Shown here: piece by piece, positions 51,430 to 60,042 of the stretch
Numbering within the stretch: the stretch's first letter is position 1
Layout: every line of letters begins with the position of its first letter
Assembly: GCF_900119075.1 (NCBI RefSeq)
Contig: NZ_FPIP01000007.1
Coordinates: 62,001-126,000, forward strand
DNA length: 64,000 nt
Source: Ruminococcus flavefaciens
GTDB taxonomy: Bacteria > Bacillota > Clostridia > Oscillospirales > Ruminococcaceae
Reading direction: 5' to 3'
Notes under the pieces: model-generated
What the model was told of the DNA's origin: nothing
Database searches by the model: none
What the model saw: only the letters and a program-made list of their open reading frames with translations
Position numbers and translations under genes: made by a program

Positions 51430-51458
51430 TTGAAAAAATCATGGCATTATGCTAAAAT
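51430..51458 (+). promoter_or_regulatory. Promoter for ftsZ
   Basis: TTGAAA, 17 bases, TAAAAT, 72 bases before the start codon. The ftsZ gene can therefore be transcribed apart from the upstream cluster. Confidence 0.75.
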
Positions 51459-51530
51459 ATAAAGTGTATTTATAGGTTAATATATATATTTGATAAATCA
51501 AGGATAATTTAAATAGTAGGAGGAGTTCAA

Positions 51531-52673
51531 ATGTCAGATTTCAATTATGAGGAAACACTCGAACCCGATGTAAATATTAAGGTCATCGGTGTTGGCGGCG
51601 GCGGCGGAAACGCTGTAAACTGCATGGTGGATTCGGGTGTCAATAATATAGAGTATATCGCTATAAACACAGACGCAAAGGCACTCAACAAGTCAAAGGC
51701 TACTACAAGGATACCGATCGGTGCTAAGCTCACAAAGGGCAGAGGCGCAGGAAACAAGCCTGAGATCGGTCAGCGCAGTGCCGAGGAGAACCGCGACGAG
51801 ATCGAGACTCACCTCAAGGGTGCTGATATGATCTTCATCACTGCCGGTATGGGCGGCGGTACAGGTACAGGAGCTGCTCCTGTAGTTGCTAAGATCGCTA
51901 AGGAAATGGATATCCTTACTGTTGCTGTTGTTACAAAGCCTTTCCTCTTTGAGAGAGAGCAGAAAATGGCACAGGCTGAAAGAGGTATCGCTGAACTCAG
52001 AAAGTATGTTGATTCTCTTATCGTTATCCCTAACGAGAGACTTCTCGTTGGTCTCGATAAGCCCCTTACAATGCTTCAGTCATTCGCACTTTCAGATGAC
52101 GTGCTCAAGACAGGTGTAAAGAGCATCTCTGATCTTATCGTAGAAGAGGGTTACATAAACCTCGACTTCGCAGACGTATCTACTATCATGAGAAACGCAG
52201 GCTATGCTCACATGGCTATCGGTCACGGTACAGGCAAGGACAAGGCAAGAGACGCTGCAAACGCAGTTATCTCCAGCCCGCTTCTCGAAACATCTATCTC
52301 GGGTGCTAAGAGACTCCTTATCAATATCGCTATGTCAGAGGATATTCTTTCTTCCGATGTTGATGCAGCTACAAAGATGATCACAGATACAGCTGCTGAC
52401 GGTGTTGAGTTCATCTTCGGTACAGCATTCAAGGAAGATATGCAGGACGAGATGACTATCACAGTTATCGCTGCAGGCTTCGACGATATGGACGCTGCTA
52501 ACGACGCTGCTGTTGAGGGAGCTCCTATCGAGAATCCTGAAGAGGATATCATTCCTATCGACAATCCTCTTATTGACGGACTTGGCTTCGGCGCACCAAG
52601 CGCACCTGCAAAGCCTGCTGCTTCAAATCAGGATTACGACCTTGACGACATCTTCAAGATGCTCGGCAACTAA
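51531..52673 (+). CDS. ftsZ: Tubulin-like cell division GTPase FtsZ
   Basis: 380 residues. [15 protein letters not shown], the GTP loop [18 protein letters not shown], and the T7 loop region [20 protein letters not shown] are intact. It forms the division ring. The C-terminal peptide reads [11 protein letters not shown], unlike the usual D-I/L-P-x-F/L-x-R/N-R end that binds FtsA, SepF or ZipA. No ftsA precedes it. AGGAGG lies 7 bases before the ATG, and a strong terminator follows. Confidence 0.97.
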   Translation: MSDFNYEETLEPDVNIKVIGVGGGGGNAVNCMVDSGVNNIEYIAINTDAKALNKSKATTRIPIGAKLTKGRGAGNKPEIGQRSAEENRDEIETHLKGADMIFITAGMGGGTGTGAAPVVAKIAKEMDILTVAVVTKPFLFEREQKMAQAERGIAELRKYVDSLIVIPNERLLVGLDKPLTMLQSFALSDDVLKTGVKSISDLIVEEGYINLDFADVSTIMRNAGYAHMAIGHGTGKDKARDAANAVISSPLLETSISGAKRLLINIAMSEDILSSDVDAATKMITDTAADGVEFIFGTAFKEDMQDEMTITVIAAGFDDMDAANDAAVEGAPIENPEEDIIPIDNPLIDGLGFGAPSAPAKPAASNQDYDLDDIFKMLGN

Positions 52674-52683
52674 TAAAAATATG

Positions 52684-52710
52684 AGCGGCTCGATTGAGCC
52701 GCTTTTTTAT
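52684..52710 (+). terminator. Terminator after ftsZ
   Basis: AGCGGCTC and GAGCCGCT pair around a 4-base loop, followed by T7. Confidence 0.93.
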
Positions 52711-52730
52711 TGGAACGTTAATATGCTATG

Positions 52731-52757
52731 AGCCCGAGGTTTTTCCTCGGGCTTTTA
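52731..52757 (+). terminator. Second terminator after ftsZ
   Basis: AGCCCGAGG and CCTCGGGCT pair around a 5-base T loop, followed by TTT. Tandem terminators isolate ftsZ from the next gene. Confidence 0.85.
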
Positions 52758-52851
52758 CTTTTATAAAATTGCACAAATTCATATTTCGTATAGCATTTGT
52801 GTTTACAAAATGTAACTATTTACATTAATATAACGTATTAAGCTAAAGGAA

Positions 52852-52880
52852 TTGACTGTAAATTTAACACGTAGTATATT
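52852..52880 (+). promoter_or_regulatory. Distal promoter for the DivIVA-like gene
   Basis: TTGACT, 17 bases, TATATT, in the 370-base AT-rich gap after ftsZ. Confidence 0.65.
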
Positions 52881-52940
52881 TTAATGCATTTTTATAGTAA
52901 ATTGCACTAAAATCAATCCAAATTTTCTACATTTCAATAG

Positions 52941-52969
52941 TTGAAATAATATAATTAATATGATATAAT
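52941..52969 (+). promoter_or_regulatory. Proximal promoter for the DivIVA-like gene
   Basis: TTGAAA, 17 bases, TATAAT with an upstream TG (TGATATAAT). It leaves a leader of about 150 bases. Apart from the two promoters the gap holds nothing I can identify. Confidence 0.75.
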
Positions 52970-53124
52970 TTATGTAAGGCAAAATCATCAGAACCTGTAT
53001 TCATGGACTGTGAAGGCTTTTTTATATGCAATATCACCAAAGCGGAACCTTCACCGAATCTGAATATGGGTTCTTATTCCTTAATTTTTTACCTCGGTAT
53101 CAATCGAGGGGAATGGAGAGTACC

Positions 53125-54735
53125 ATGAGCGAACCAACACCAACCGTATTAAGAGAAACCAAGATCGGTCAGAAGGGATTTATCAAAGAGGACGTTATTA
53201 CATACCTCGATGAGCTTAATTCTAAGATAGTTGCCCTTGAGGACGAGCTTAAAGCGTCTAAGGAAAGCAGTTCATCTGCTGATCCCGAGGAGATAACTAA
53301 GTATAAAAATCAAGTTGAGAACCTTCAGGAGAAGCTCAATACCTCCAACAACGCTCTCAGAGCTGCTAAGAAGGAAAATGAAGAGCTCCAGAAAACTATC
53401 AATCAGCTCAAGGCGCAGGGCGGCGGTGCAGGGAATGCACAGGCTACTGCTGCTTTAGAGGCTGCTAAGAAGGAAATAGACGCACTCAAGGAACAGCTCA
53501 AGAATGCTGAGACTAAGGCTGCACAGGGAGCTGCTAATCCTCAGGCTAACGCACAGACAACTGCTGCTCTTGAAGCTGCCAAGAAGGAGATCGAGGATCT
53601 CAGAAACAGACTCAGAGCTGCTGAGCAGAAGGCTGCTCAGGGCGGTGCTGCCGCAGCTGCAGGCGGAGCTGCTGACGCAGAGCTTGCAAAGGCTAAGCAG
53701 GAGATCGCTAAGATCTCAGAAGAACTGGCTGTAAAGACAAAGCAGATCGCTGACATCAATGCTAAGCTCGAGGCTAAGACTCGTGAAGTAAACGACAAGA
53801 ATACAGAGATATCCAAGCTCAACGACGAGATCGCTGATCTTAAGGAGAACTCTGCTCCTACATTCGATATGGGCGCACTCTTTACAGAAGCTCAGAAGAA
53901 CGTTGTTCAGATCCAGAACAAGGCTAAGCAGGAGGCTGAGGCTGTTACCAAGGAGGCTAACGATAAGGCTGCTCAGGTAACTAAGGAAGCTGACGAAAAG
54001 GCTGCCCTCGTTACTAAGGAGGCTAACGACAACGCTGCTAAGGTAACCAAGGAAGCTAACGATAAGGCTGCTCAGGTAGTCAAGGATGCTAACGCAGAGG
54101 CTGAAAAGGCTGTTGCCAACGCTAACCGCGCTGCTGAGAACTGCATCAAGGAGGCTAACGATCAGGCTCGCAATACTGTAAACGAGGCTAATGCTCACGC
54201 TGATAAGGTAAACGAGATGTCCAAGACAGTCCGTGAAATGCTCCTTACAGAGATCGAGAGCATCAACAGCAAGTTCACAGATATCGCTTCTGTTCTCAAT
54301 AACCTTACAAACCAGTGTTCAGGCAGAATGAACGACGCTCAGAACATCATCGGCGAAGCTCGCAAGGCTATCGACGTTCACAAGAATGAGCCTGCTGTAA
54401 AGAAGATGGATCCTCCAAAGGCTGAATTCACACCTTCAAAGGCTCCAAAGGCTGACGCTGAGACTTACGCTAAGACAGCAGCTGAGATCAAGACTCCTGA
54501 TCCGTTTGCAGGCGTAGGCAACTTCAATAAGAACAATAATAACAACAACAATAACTTCAACAACAACAATAATAATAACAATAACAACAAGCCTGCACAG
54601 AACAACAACGTTCAGAACGCTGCTCAGAATCAGCAGAACAAGCCTCCGCAGGGCAACAAGAGCGCTAACTTCAACTTTGATATGGCTGAGCTCTTAAAGG
54701 CTGCTGAGGAAGAGGCTGCTAAGGAATCAGAATAA
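53125..54735 (+). CDS. DivIVA-like coiled-coil protein with Asn-rich tail
   Basis: 536 residues from the ATG at 53125 (GGAGA 6 bases upstream); in-frame starts at 53026 and 53113 lack a spaced site. Residues 10-45 (ETKIGQKGFIKEDVITYLDELNSKIVAL) are the DivIVA membrane-curvature domain. Long Ala/Lys/Glu coiled coils follow, with a repeated KEANDKAAQVT-type unit of about 11 residues (about 272-350). A further helix (SKTVREMLLTEIESINSKF) leads to a poly-Asn stretch (about 470-495) and a Phe-Asn end with a short helix (FDMAELLKAAEEEA). It probably marks poles or septa; the position after ftsZ fits. The tails are unusual for DivIVA. Confidence 0.82.
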   Translation: MSEPTPTVLRETKIGQKGFIKEDVITYLDELNSKIVALEDELKASKESSSSADPEEITKYKNQVENLQEKLNTSNNALRAAKKENEELQKTINQLKAQGGGAGNAQATAALEAAKKEIDALKEQLKNAETKAAQGAANPQANAQTTAALEAAKKEIEDLRNRLRAAEQKAAQGGAAAAAGGAADAELAKAKQEIAKISEELAVKTKQIADINAKLEAKTREVNDKNTEISKLNDEIADLKENSAPTFDMGALFTEAQKNVVQIQNKAKQEAEAVTKEANDKAAQVTKEADEKAALVTKEANDNAAKVTKEANDKAAQVVKDANAEAEKAVANANRAAENCIKEANDQARNTVNEANAHADKVNEMSKTVREMLLTEIESINSKFTDIASVLNNLTNQCSGRMNDAQNIIGEARKAIDVHKNEPAVKKMDPPKAEFTPSKAPKADAETYAKTAAEIKTPDPFAGVGNFNKNNNNNNNNFNNNNNNNNNNKPAQNNNVQNAAQNQQNKPPQGNKSANFNFDMAELLKAAEEEAAKESE

Positions 54736-54756
54736 TCAATAACCGTTATTTCCTGT

Positions 54757-54779
54757 TCCCTCGGGATATTCCCGAGGGA
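54757..54779 (+). promoter_or_regulatory. Perfect hairpin between the DivIVA-like and sigma factor genes
   Basis: TCCCTCGGG, ATATT, CCCGAGGGA. There is no T-run, so termination is uncertain. It lies 20 bases before the sigma factor start and could affect its translation or mRNA processing. Confidence 0.55.
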
Positions 54780-54799
54780 CGGGGATAATATCGACTTGT

Positions 54800-55420
54800 A
54801 TGGGAAATGCAGATTGTTGGGTGGATATCTTGCTTGATTTGGATTTCAATTTGAATGAATTGAACAGCAAAACAGATGAAGAGCTGGCTGTGCTCGGTAA
54901 GACCGATAAATCAGCGTCGGCTGTTCTCATCTCGCGCTTTTCTAAGCTTATTTTTATTAAATCGGAAATTTATGCAAACTCAGAGACCGACAGCGATGAC
55001 CTGTATCAGGAGGGCATGATAAGCCTTTTAAAGGCTATTGAAGCTTTCAATCCCAAAAAAGGCGTTAAGTTCTCGACCTTTGCCGAGGTCTGTATCGTCA
55101 ATCGTATGAGAACTGTGTCTAAAAAATCGGTCAGGGACTTCTCCTTTGCCGAAAGGATAGACGACGAAGAAGCAGCTGATGTGCTGTCAGATGAGGAAAC
55201 TCCCGAAAGCATTTATTTTTACAAAGAATTTTTTTCCGAGCTGTGGAAGGACATCTGCTCGGTGCTTTCTCTTACGGAGCTCAATGTGCTTACCCTCTGT
55301 GTGCAGGGAATGAGCTACAGAGACGCCGCTGAAAAGCTGGAGATGACAGAGAAATCTGTTGATAATGCCATGCAGCGTGCAAGAAGAAAAATACGTGCGC
55401 TCATGCATGATACAAATTGA
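54800..55420 (+). CDS. SigH-like RNA polymerase sigma factor
   Basis: 206 residues. Region 2 is represented by DLYQEGMISLLKAIEAFNPKKGVKFSTFAEVCIVNRM, and region 4 by LSLTELNVLTLCVQGMSYRDAAEKLEMTEKSVDNAMQRARRKI. Size and sequence are close to SigH of Bacillus (sigma-30). Whether it drives sporulation, competence or stress genes is unknown; no sporulation operon is in the window. The site before the ATG is weak (GGGG at 54781). A hairpin lies just upstream. No sensor or anti-sigma gene is next to it. Confidence 0.88.
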   Translation: MGNADCWVDILLDLDFNLNELNSKTDEELAVLGKTDKSASAVLISRFSKLIFIKSEIYANSETDSDDLYQEGMISLLKAIEAFNPKKGVKFSTFAEVCIVNRMRTVSKKSVRDFSFAERIDDEEAADVLSDEETPESIYFYKEFFSELWKDICSVLSLTELNVLTLCVQGMSYRDAAEKLEMTEKSVDNAMQRARRKIRALMHDTN

Positions 55421-55425
55421 AATAT

Positions 55426-55491
55426 GACCGTGTAGCTCAACCCAGAAGAGCGTTGTTTTACAAAGATGTGGGTGTAAATCCAACCGTGGTC
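55426..55491 (+). ncRNA. tRNA-like element with defective anticodon arm
   Basis: GACCGTG (55426) and CGTGGTC (to 55491) form a full 7-bp acceptor stem with two G-U pairs. TA, then GCTC...GAGC, form a normal D-arm. GTGGG...CCAAC forms a T-arm with one mismatch, but its loop is TGTAAAT instead of TTCRANT. Only 16 bases lie where the anticodon arm and variable loop should be, and no good five-bp stem forms. It cannot be a normal tRNA. It may be a decayed tRNA gene or a tRNA-like leader of the following gene. It lies 6 bases after the sigma factor stop. Confidence 0.5.
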
Positions 55492-55518
55492 GAAAATAAT
55501 TAAGCGAGGTATTGTACT

Positions 55519-55794
55519 ATGTACGAAGACAAGACATTAGTTTGCAAGGAGTGCGGAAACGAGTTCATTTTCTCCGCAGGCGAACAGGAATTTTATGCAG
55601 AGAAAGGCTTCGTTAACGAGCCCCAGAGATGCAAATCATGTCGTGACGCAAGAAAGAACGCAGGCAAGGCTGAGCGCACGATGTACACAGCAGTTTGCGC
55701 TTCATGCGGCGGCGAAGCAAAGGTTCCTTTTGAGCCAAAGGAAGGCCGCGCTGTTTATTGCAGCGATTGCTTTGCCAAGATGAACGAGGCATAA
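55519..55794 (+). CDS. Small double zinc-ribbon protein
   Basis: 91 residues with two Cys4 ribbons: CKECGNEF...RCKSC in the first half and CASCGG...YCSDC in the second. The pattern FIFSAGEQEFYAEKGFVNEPQRCKSCR matches the CxxC-x17-CxxC family (zf-trcl), a conserved domain of unknown job, often in proteins suspected of nucleic acid or ribosome contact. An AGCGAGG site lies 11 bases before the ATG. Confidence 0.8.
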   Translation: MYEDKTLVCKECGNEFIFSAGEQEFYAEKGFVNEPQRCKSCRDARKNAGKAERTMYTAVCASCGGEAKVPFEPKEGRAVYCSDCFAKMNEA

Positions 55795-55892
55795 TTAATG
55801 AGACCGAAAGCACAGTCGGAAACGGCTGTGCTTGGTTTTGTTTATGCGTACTGCTCGGCAGTGCGCTATTTTAATGATAATGAGGTACAATA

Positions 55893-57341
55893 ATGCTTGA
55901 TAACAGACTGAGAAAAATTGCCGAGCTGGTAAGCGGCGAGGGTATCGCCTGCGATGTGGGAACTGACCACGCTTATCTTGCGGCTGAGCTCATAAACAGC
56001 GGAAAATGCAGCAAGGTCATCGCCTCCGACGTGAAAGAGGGACCTCTTGACGCTGCAAGGAATACCGTGGAAAGGTACGGCATACAGGATAAGGTGGAGC
56101 TTGTGCTCTCCGACGGACTTGAAAATGTTGACCTCAGCGGCGTGACCGATGTTGTAATCGCAGGTATGGGCGGTGAGACCATTGCCGAGATAATCGGTAA
56201 TTCCACAGCTGACAAGCCCGATGATATGAGGTTTATCCTACAGCCTATGACAAAGTCGGAGCTGCTCAGAAAAAAGCTCTATGAATATCAGTACGAGATC
56301 ACGGCGGAGTACGCTGTTGAGGAAAAGGACAAGATATATGTCATTATGGTCGCCGAGAAGTCGTCGGAGTGGGCTAAGCTTACCGAGAGCGAGGCACTGT
56401 ACGGCTTCTTTGACGACAATGACGAAACAGCAAAGAAATACCGCCGCCGTGAAGCTGAAAGGCTCGCAAAGGTAAGCGACTCTCTCAAAAAGGCAGGAGA
56501 TGCGAATGGGGCAGGGCACTATTCCGCACTTTCGCAAAAAATGGAGAGTGGCGCTGATATCGCAGAGATATCGGAAATATACCGCTTCCTTGACGGCATT
56601 TATCCCTTCGGAGCACAGGAAAAGTGGGATAACTCGGGACTTCTTGTGGAGAATTACGATATGAAGTGCAGCAAGGTGCTGCTGTCTCTGGATATCACCA
56701 ATAAGGCTATAAACGAAGCCTTTGAAAAGGGTGCGGAGCTTATCATTTCCCACCACCCTGTTATATTTGAGCCGAGAAAGAGCATCACTCGGAATGATCC
56801 TGTTTTCAGGCTTATCGAGTGCGGTATAGCCGCTGTATGTATGCATACGAATCTCGATATTGCGGCAGGCGGCACAAACGGCGTTATACTGCAAAAGCTA
56901 ACCGAAAAGCTTGACATTGCAGGCGAGCCTGAGCCCTTTGAGGAGCTTGGCGGCGATAATTCGCTGGGCTGGATAATAGAGCTCAATGAAGAGATAGAGA
57001 CGAAAAAGCTGGCTGAGCTCTGCAAGTGCATATTCGGCTGCGAGTACGTCCGCACAAGCAAAAGAGTGAGAAGAATAAAAAAGCTTGCTTTCTGCTCGGG
57101 TTCGGGCGGCTCTATGCTGGGACTTGCGGCTGAAAAGGGCTGCGACGCCCTCATAACAGGCGACGTGAAGCACGACGTATGGATAGACGCCAATAACCTT
57201 GATATAGCGGTTCTGGACTGCGGACACTTCCACACCGAGAACCTTGTGCTCTGGGAGCTCCGCCGTGTACTGGAGGAGAGATTCCCAAGACTTGATATCG
57301 AGATAGCCGAGAGCTCTGCCGATCCCTGCGAGTATGTCTGA
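55893..57341 (+). CDS. Fusion of TrmK (tRNA m1A22 methyltransferase) and Nif3-like metal protein
   Basis: 482 residues. Residues 1-215 are TrmK: CDVGTDHAYLAAELINSGKC (SAM motif), VIASDVKEGPLDAARN, VIAGMGGETIAEII and MRFILQPMTKSELLRKKLYE, ending in a helical region. It methylates A22 of tRNA. From about 222 the Nif3/YqfO fold follows: YPFGAQEKWDNSGLLV, SHHPVIFEPRK (about 285), MHTNLDIAAGGTN (about 317) and DCGHFHTENL (about 442), with the two-metal ligands intact. In Bacillus trmK and yqfO are adjacent separate genes; here one reading frame joins them. The Nif3 role is unknown (a GTP cyclohydrolase-like or regulatory activity has been proposed). Confidence 0.93.
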   Translation: MLDNRLRKIAELVSGEGIACDVGTDHAYLAAELINSGKCSKVIASDVKEGPLDAARNTVERYGIQDKVELVLSDGLENVDLSGVTDVVIAGMGGETIAEIIGNSTADKPDDMRFILQPMTKSELLRKKLYEYQYEITAEYAVEEKDKIYVIMVAEKSSEWAKLTESEALYGFFDDNDETAKKYRRREAERLAKVSDSLKKAGDANGAGHYSALSQKMESGADIAEISEIYRFLDGIYPFGAQEKWDNSGLLVENYDMKCSKVLLSLDITNKAINEAFEKGAELIISHHPVIFEPRKSITRNDPVFRLIECGIAAVCMHTNLDIAAGGTNGVILQKLTEKLDIAGEPEPFEELGGDNSLGWIIELNEEIETKKLAELCKCIFGCEYVRTSKRVRRIKKLAFCSGSGGSMLGLAAEKGCDALITGDVKHDVWIDANNLDIAVLDCGHFHTENLVLWELRRVLEERFPRLDIEIAESSADPCEYV

Positions 57342-57350
57342 GGTGAGAAC

Positions 57351-58169
57351 ATGAGTGTATTTATATGTCCCGTATGCGGTGAAAAGCTGGAAATTACGGG
57401 AAATACATATCTGTGCTCAAAGGGGCACAGCTTCGACAGGGCAAAGAGCGGCTATGTGAATCTGCTTCTCTCTAAGCATATCGGCAAGACTGTTCACGGC
57501 GACAACAAGCTCATGGTGCAGGCGAGGAGAAGCTTTCTCGACAAGGGCTACTACGTGCCCCTGTGTGACGCGCTGTGTGAAGCTGTGATAAAGAACATAA
57601 ATGGACAGACTATTCTTGACGCAGGCTGCGGTGAGGGATATTACACCTCCGCAATAATTGGTAAGCTTGAAGCTGAAAATAAGGCGGCTCAGGTCTGCGG
57701 GATAGATATCTCAAAGGCTGCTGTGGAGTACTCTGCAAAGCGCTGCAAGTCCGCAGAGCTTGCCGTTGCAAGCGTTTTCCACATACCCGTGGCTGAAAGC
57801 TCCTGCGATATGCTGGTGACTCTTTTTGCGCCCTACTGCGGCGAGGAGTTCATTCGCGTGCTGAAAAAAGACGGCGTAATGATAATGGCTATACCCTCCG
57901 CAGACCACCTGTGGGAGCTGAAAAAGGCGATATATGATACTCCCTACAAGAACGAGGTGAAGCCCTACGAGCTGGAGGGCTTCGGGCTAATTGAGAAGAA
58001 GCATATCAAATATGACATGGAGCTCGATTCGCAGGAGGATATCGACGCGCTGTTCTCCATGACTCCCTACTATTACAGGACAGGCAGGGAACAGCAGGAG
58101 CGCCTTGCAGGCTTAGGACAGCTTACCACAACGGCTGACTTTGAGCTCCTTGTATATCGCAAATTTTGA
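57351..58169 (+). CDS. rlmA: 23S rRNA (guanine-N1) methyltransferase, RlmA/TlrB type
   Basis: 272 residues. An N-terminal zinc finger (FICPVCGEKLE...YLCSKGHSFDRAKSGYVNLLL) is followed by a Rossmann methyltransferase with ILDAGCGEGYYTSAI and VTLFAPYCGEEFIRVLKKDG. RlmA methylates G745 and TlrB G748 of 23S rRNA in the exit tunnel, TlrB giving tylosin resistance; the two cannot be told apart here. It starts 10 bases after the TrmK-Nif3 gene and is probably co-transcribed. Confidence 0.88.
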   Translation: MSVFICPVCGEKLEITGNTYLCSKGHSFDRAKSGYVNLLLSKHIGKTVHGDNKLMVQARRSFLDKGYYVPLCDALCEAVIKNINGQTILDAGCGEGYYTSAIIGKLEAENKAAQVCGIDISKAAVEYSAKRCKSAELAVASVFHIPVAESSCDMLVTLFAPYCGEEFIRVLKKDGVMIMAIPSADHLWELKKAIYDTPYKNEVKPYELEGFGLIEKKHIKYDMELDSQEDIDALFSMTPYYYRTGREQQERLAGLGQLTTTADFELLVYRKF

Positions 58170-58235
58170 TTAGCAATATTTCGCGCAAAAAGCTATAATA
58201 TAATTGTAATGAACGGCTTTTGTGCGGAGCAATAA

Positions 58236-58272
58236 GAACGCAGCGATGCTCAGGCTTCTGCGTTCATTTTTA
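58236..58272 (+). terminator. Terminator upstream of rqcH
   Basis: GAACGCAG and CTGCGTTC pair around a 14-base loop, followed by ATTTTTAT, 18 bases before the rqcH ATG. A TATAAT (58191-58196) upstream may start a short leader RNA that this terminator could end, so attenuation of rqcH is possible. Confidence 0.75.
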
Positions 58273-58289
58273 TGTAAAGGAATGATTCT

Positions 58290-60041
58290 ATGGCTCTGGA
58301 CGGAGCTTTCTTATATGCTGTAAAAAGCGAGCTCATGCCTCTTATCGGCGGCAGAGTGGAGAAGATACATCAGCCCTCCCGTGAGGAGGTCATCATCTCC
58401 ATACGCACCCGAAGCGGCAGCAAAAAGCTTTATATCTCGGCAAATGCAGGCAGTGCGAGAGTCCACATAACAGAGAATAATGTGGACAATCCCCAGACGC
58501 CGCCTATGTTCTGTATGCTGCTGCGAAAGAGACTTGGCAGCGGCAAGCTCATCGACATCAGGCAGGACGGCTTGGAGCGCATACTCTTTCTTGACTTTGA
58601 GTGTGTAAACGAGCTTGGTGATATCGTGACCATAACTCTTGCCTGCGAGATAATGGGACGGTGTTCAAACCTCATTATCATAAACAGCGAGGGAAAGGTC
58701 ATCGACAGTATCAAGCGCGTAGACGAGGATATGTCCCGTGAGCGACTGGTGCTCCCGGGCATGAAGTACACACTTCCGCCGAGAGATGACAGACTGAATT
58801 TCCTCACGGCTGAGCCCGAGGAAATTGTTTCAAGACTGAAAAACACTGAGCCTAAGGAGCTTTCAAAGGCTCTGATACGCATTTTCGAGGGAATCTCCCC
58901 CATACTTGCAAGAGAATGGGCGTTTTTTGCGGGCAGGGGAGCACACATCGAAACTGACACCATAACAGCTGACCAGCAGGACAGACTTCTCTTTGCTGTT
59001 AAGCGCACACGCCAGCAGCTTCAGAGCGGCGAGTGCTGTTTCTCGGCGGTCAGCGACAAGGAAGGACAGCTAAAGGACTTCTCATTCATTCGGCTTTCGC
59101 AGTTCGGCACCCTCATGTACACCAAGGAGCTGGGCAGCGCTTCGGAGCTTCTGGACTATTTCTACTCCGAGCGTGACCGTGCAGCCCGTACAAAGCAGCG
59201 TGCCAACGACCTGTTCAAGCTGCTTATGAACCTCACAGACCGTACTTCAAGACGTATCGCTGCGCAGCGGGACGAGCTGGCAGCCTGCGCCGACAAGGAG
59301 CACGCAAAGCTGTGCGGAGACCTTATCTCGGCTAATATGTACCGTATTCAGAAGGGCGACAGCTCAGTTACCGTAGAGAACTTCTACGACGAAAGCTGTC
59401 CGCAGGTGACTATTTCTCTGGACGTGAGAAAGACTCCTGCACAGAATGCGCAGCATTACTACAGCGAGTACAAGAAATCCGTTACCGCAGAGGAAAAGCT
59501 TGCAGAGCAGATAAGCAAAGGCGAGGAGGAGCTGCAATACCTTGAAAGCGTCTTCGACGCGCTGACAAGAGCTTCTTCCGAGAACGACATAATACAGCTC
59601 CGACTGGAGCTGAAGGAGCAGGGCTATGTCCGCTATGCAGGCGGCAAGGCTAAGCCTCCCAAGGCACTGCCTCCTGTGGAATACAAGTCAAGCGACGGTT
59701 TTTCCATACTGGTGGGCAGAAACAACAAGCAAAACGACCAGCTGAGTCTGAAATTTGCCGAAAAAACAGATATATGGCTCCATACTCAGCTCATTACAGG
59801 CTCTCACGTACTGATACTCACAGACGGCGAGACGCCGCCCGAAAGAACTATAGAAGAGGCGGCAGTCATAGCGGCTGTGAACAGCAAGGGCAGGGATTCG
59901 GGACTTGTGCCCGTTGACCATTGTCTTGCAAGATACGTCAAGAAGCCTGCAGGCGCAAAGCCGGGAAAGGTCATATTCACAAACTACAAGACCATATTTG
60001 TCAAGCCCGATACCGAGCTTGAACAGAGATTGAAGGTGTGA
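58290..60041 (+). CDS. rqcH: Ribosome quality-control factor RqcH (NFACT family)
   Basis: 583 residues, full length. NFACT-N begins MALDGAFLYAVKSELMPLIGGRVEKIHQP and contains the Asp-Arg region near residue 95; a helix-hairpin and coiled coil follow (residues 290-440, LLDYFYSERDRAARTKQRAND). The NFACT-R domain ends it (YKSSDGFSILVGRNNKQNDQLSLKFAEKTDIWLHTQ and GSHVLIL). It binds stalled 50S subunits and adds C-terminal Ala tails to nascent chains. The glycosylase gene begins one base after its stop. Confidence 0.95.
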   Translation: MALDGAFLYAVKSELMPLIGGRVEKIHQPSREEVIISIRTRSGSKKLYISANAGSARVHITENNVDNPQTPPMFCMLLRKRLGSGKLIDIRQDGLERILFLDFECVNELGDIVTITLACEIMGRCSNLIIINSEGKVIDSIKRVDEDMSRERLVLPGMKYTLPPRDDRLNFLTAEPEEIVSRLKNTEPKELSKALIRIFEGISPILAREWAFFAGRGAHIETDTITADQQDRLLFAVKRTRQQLQSGECCFSAVSDKEGQLKDFSFIRLSQFGTLMYTKELGSASELLDYFYSERDRAARTKQRANDLFKLLMNLTDRTSRRIAAQRDELAACADKEHAKLCGDLISANMYRIQKGDSSVTVENFYDESCPQVTISLDVRKTPAQNAQHYYSEYKKSVTAEEKLAEQISKGEEELQYLESVFDALTRASSENDIIQLRLELKEQGYVRYAGGKAKPPKALPPVEYKSSDGFSILVGRNNKQNDQLSLKFAEKTDIWLHTQLITGSHVLILTDGETPPERTIEEAAVIAAVNSKGRDSGLVPVDHCLARYVKKPAGAKPGKVIFTNYKTIFVKPDTELEQRLKV

Positions 60042-60042
60042 T

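Noticed and set aside
53930..54200. A repeat array resembling CRISPR in the DivIVA-like gene
   Set aside because: The repeats are 33-base coding units (11 residues) without unique spacers and lie in frame in a coiled coil.
55426..55491. A functional tRNA gene for Val (TAC) or Cys (ACA)
   Set aside because: No five-bp anticodon stem forms for either register, and the T-loop lacks the TTC core.
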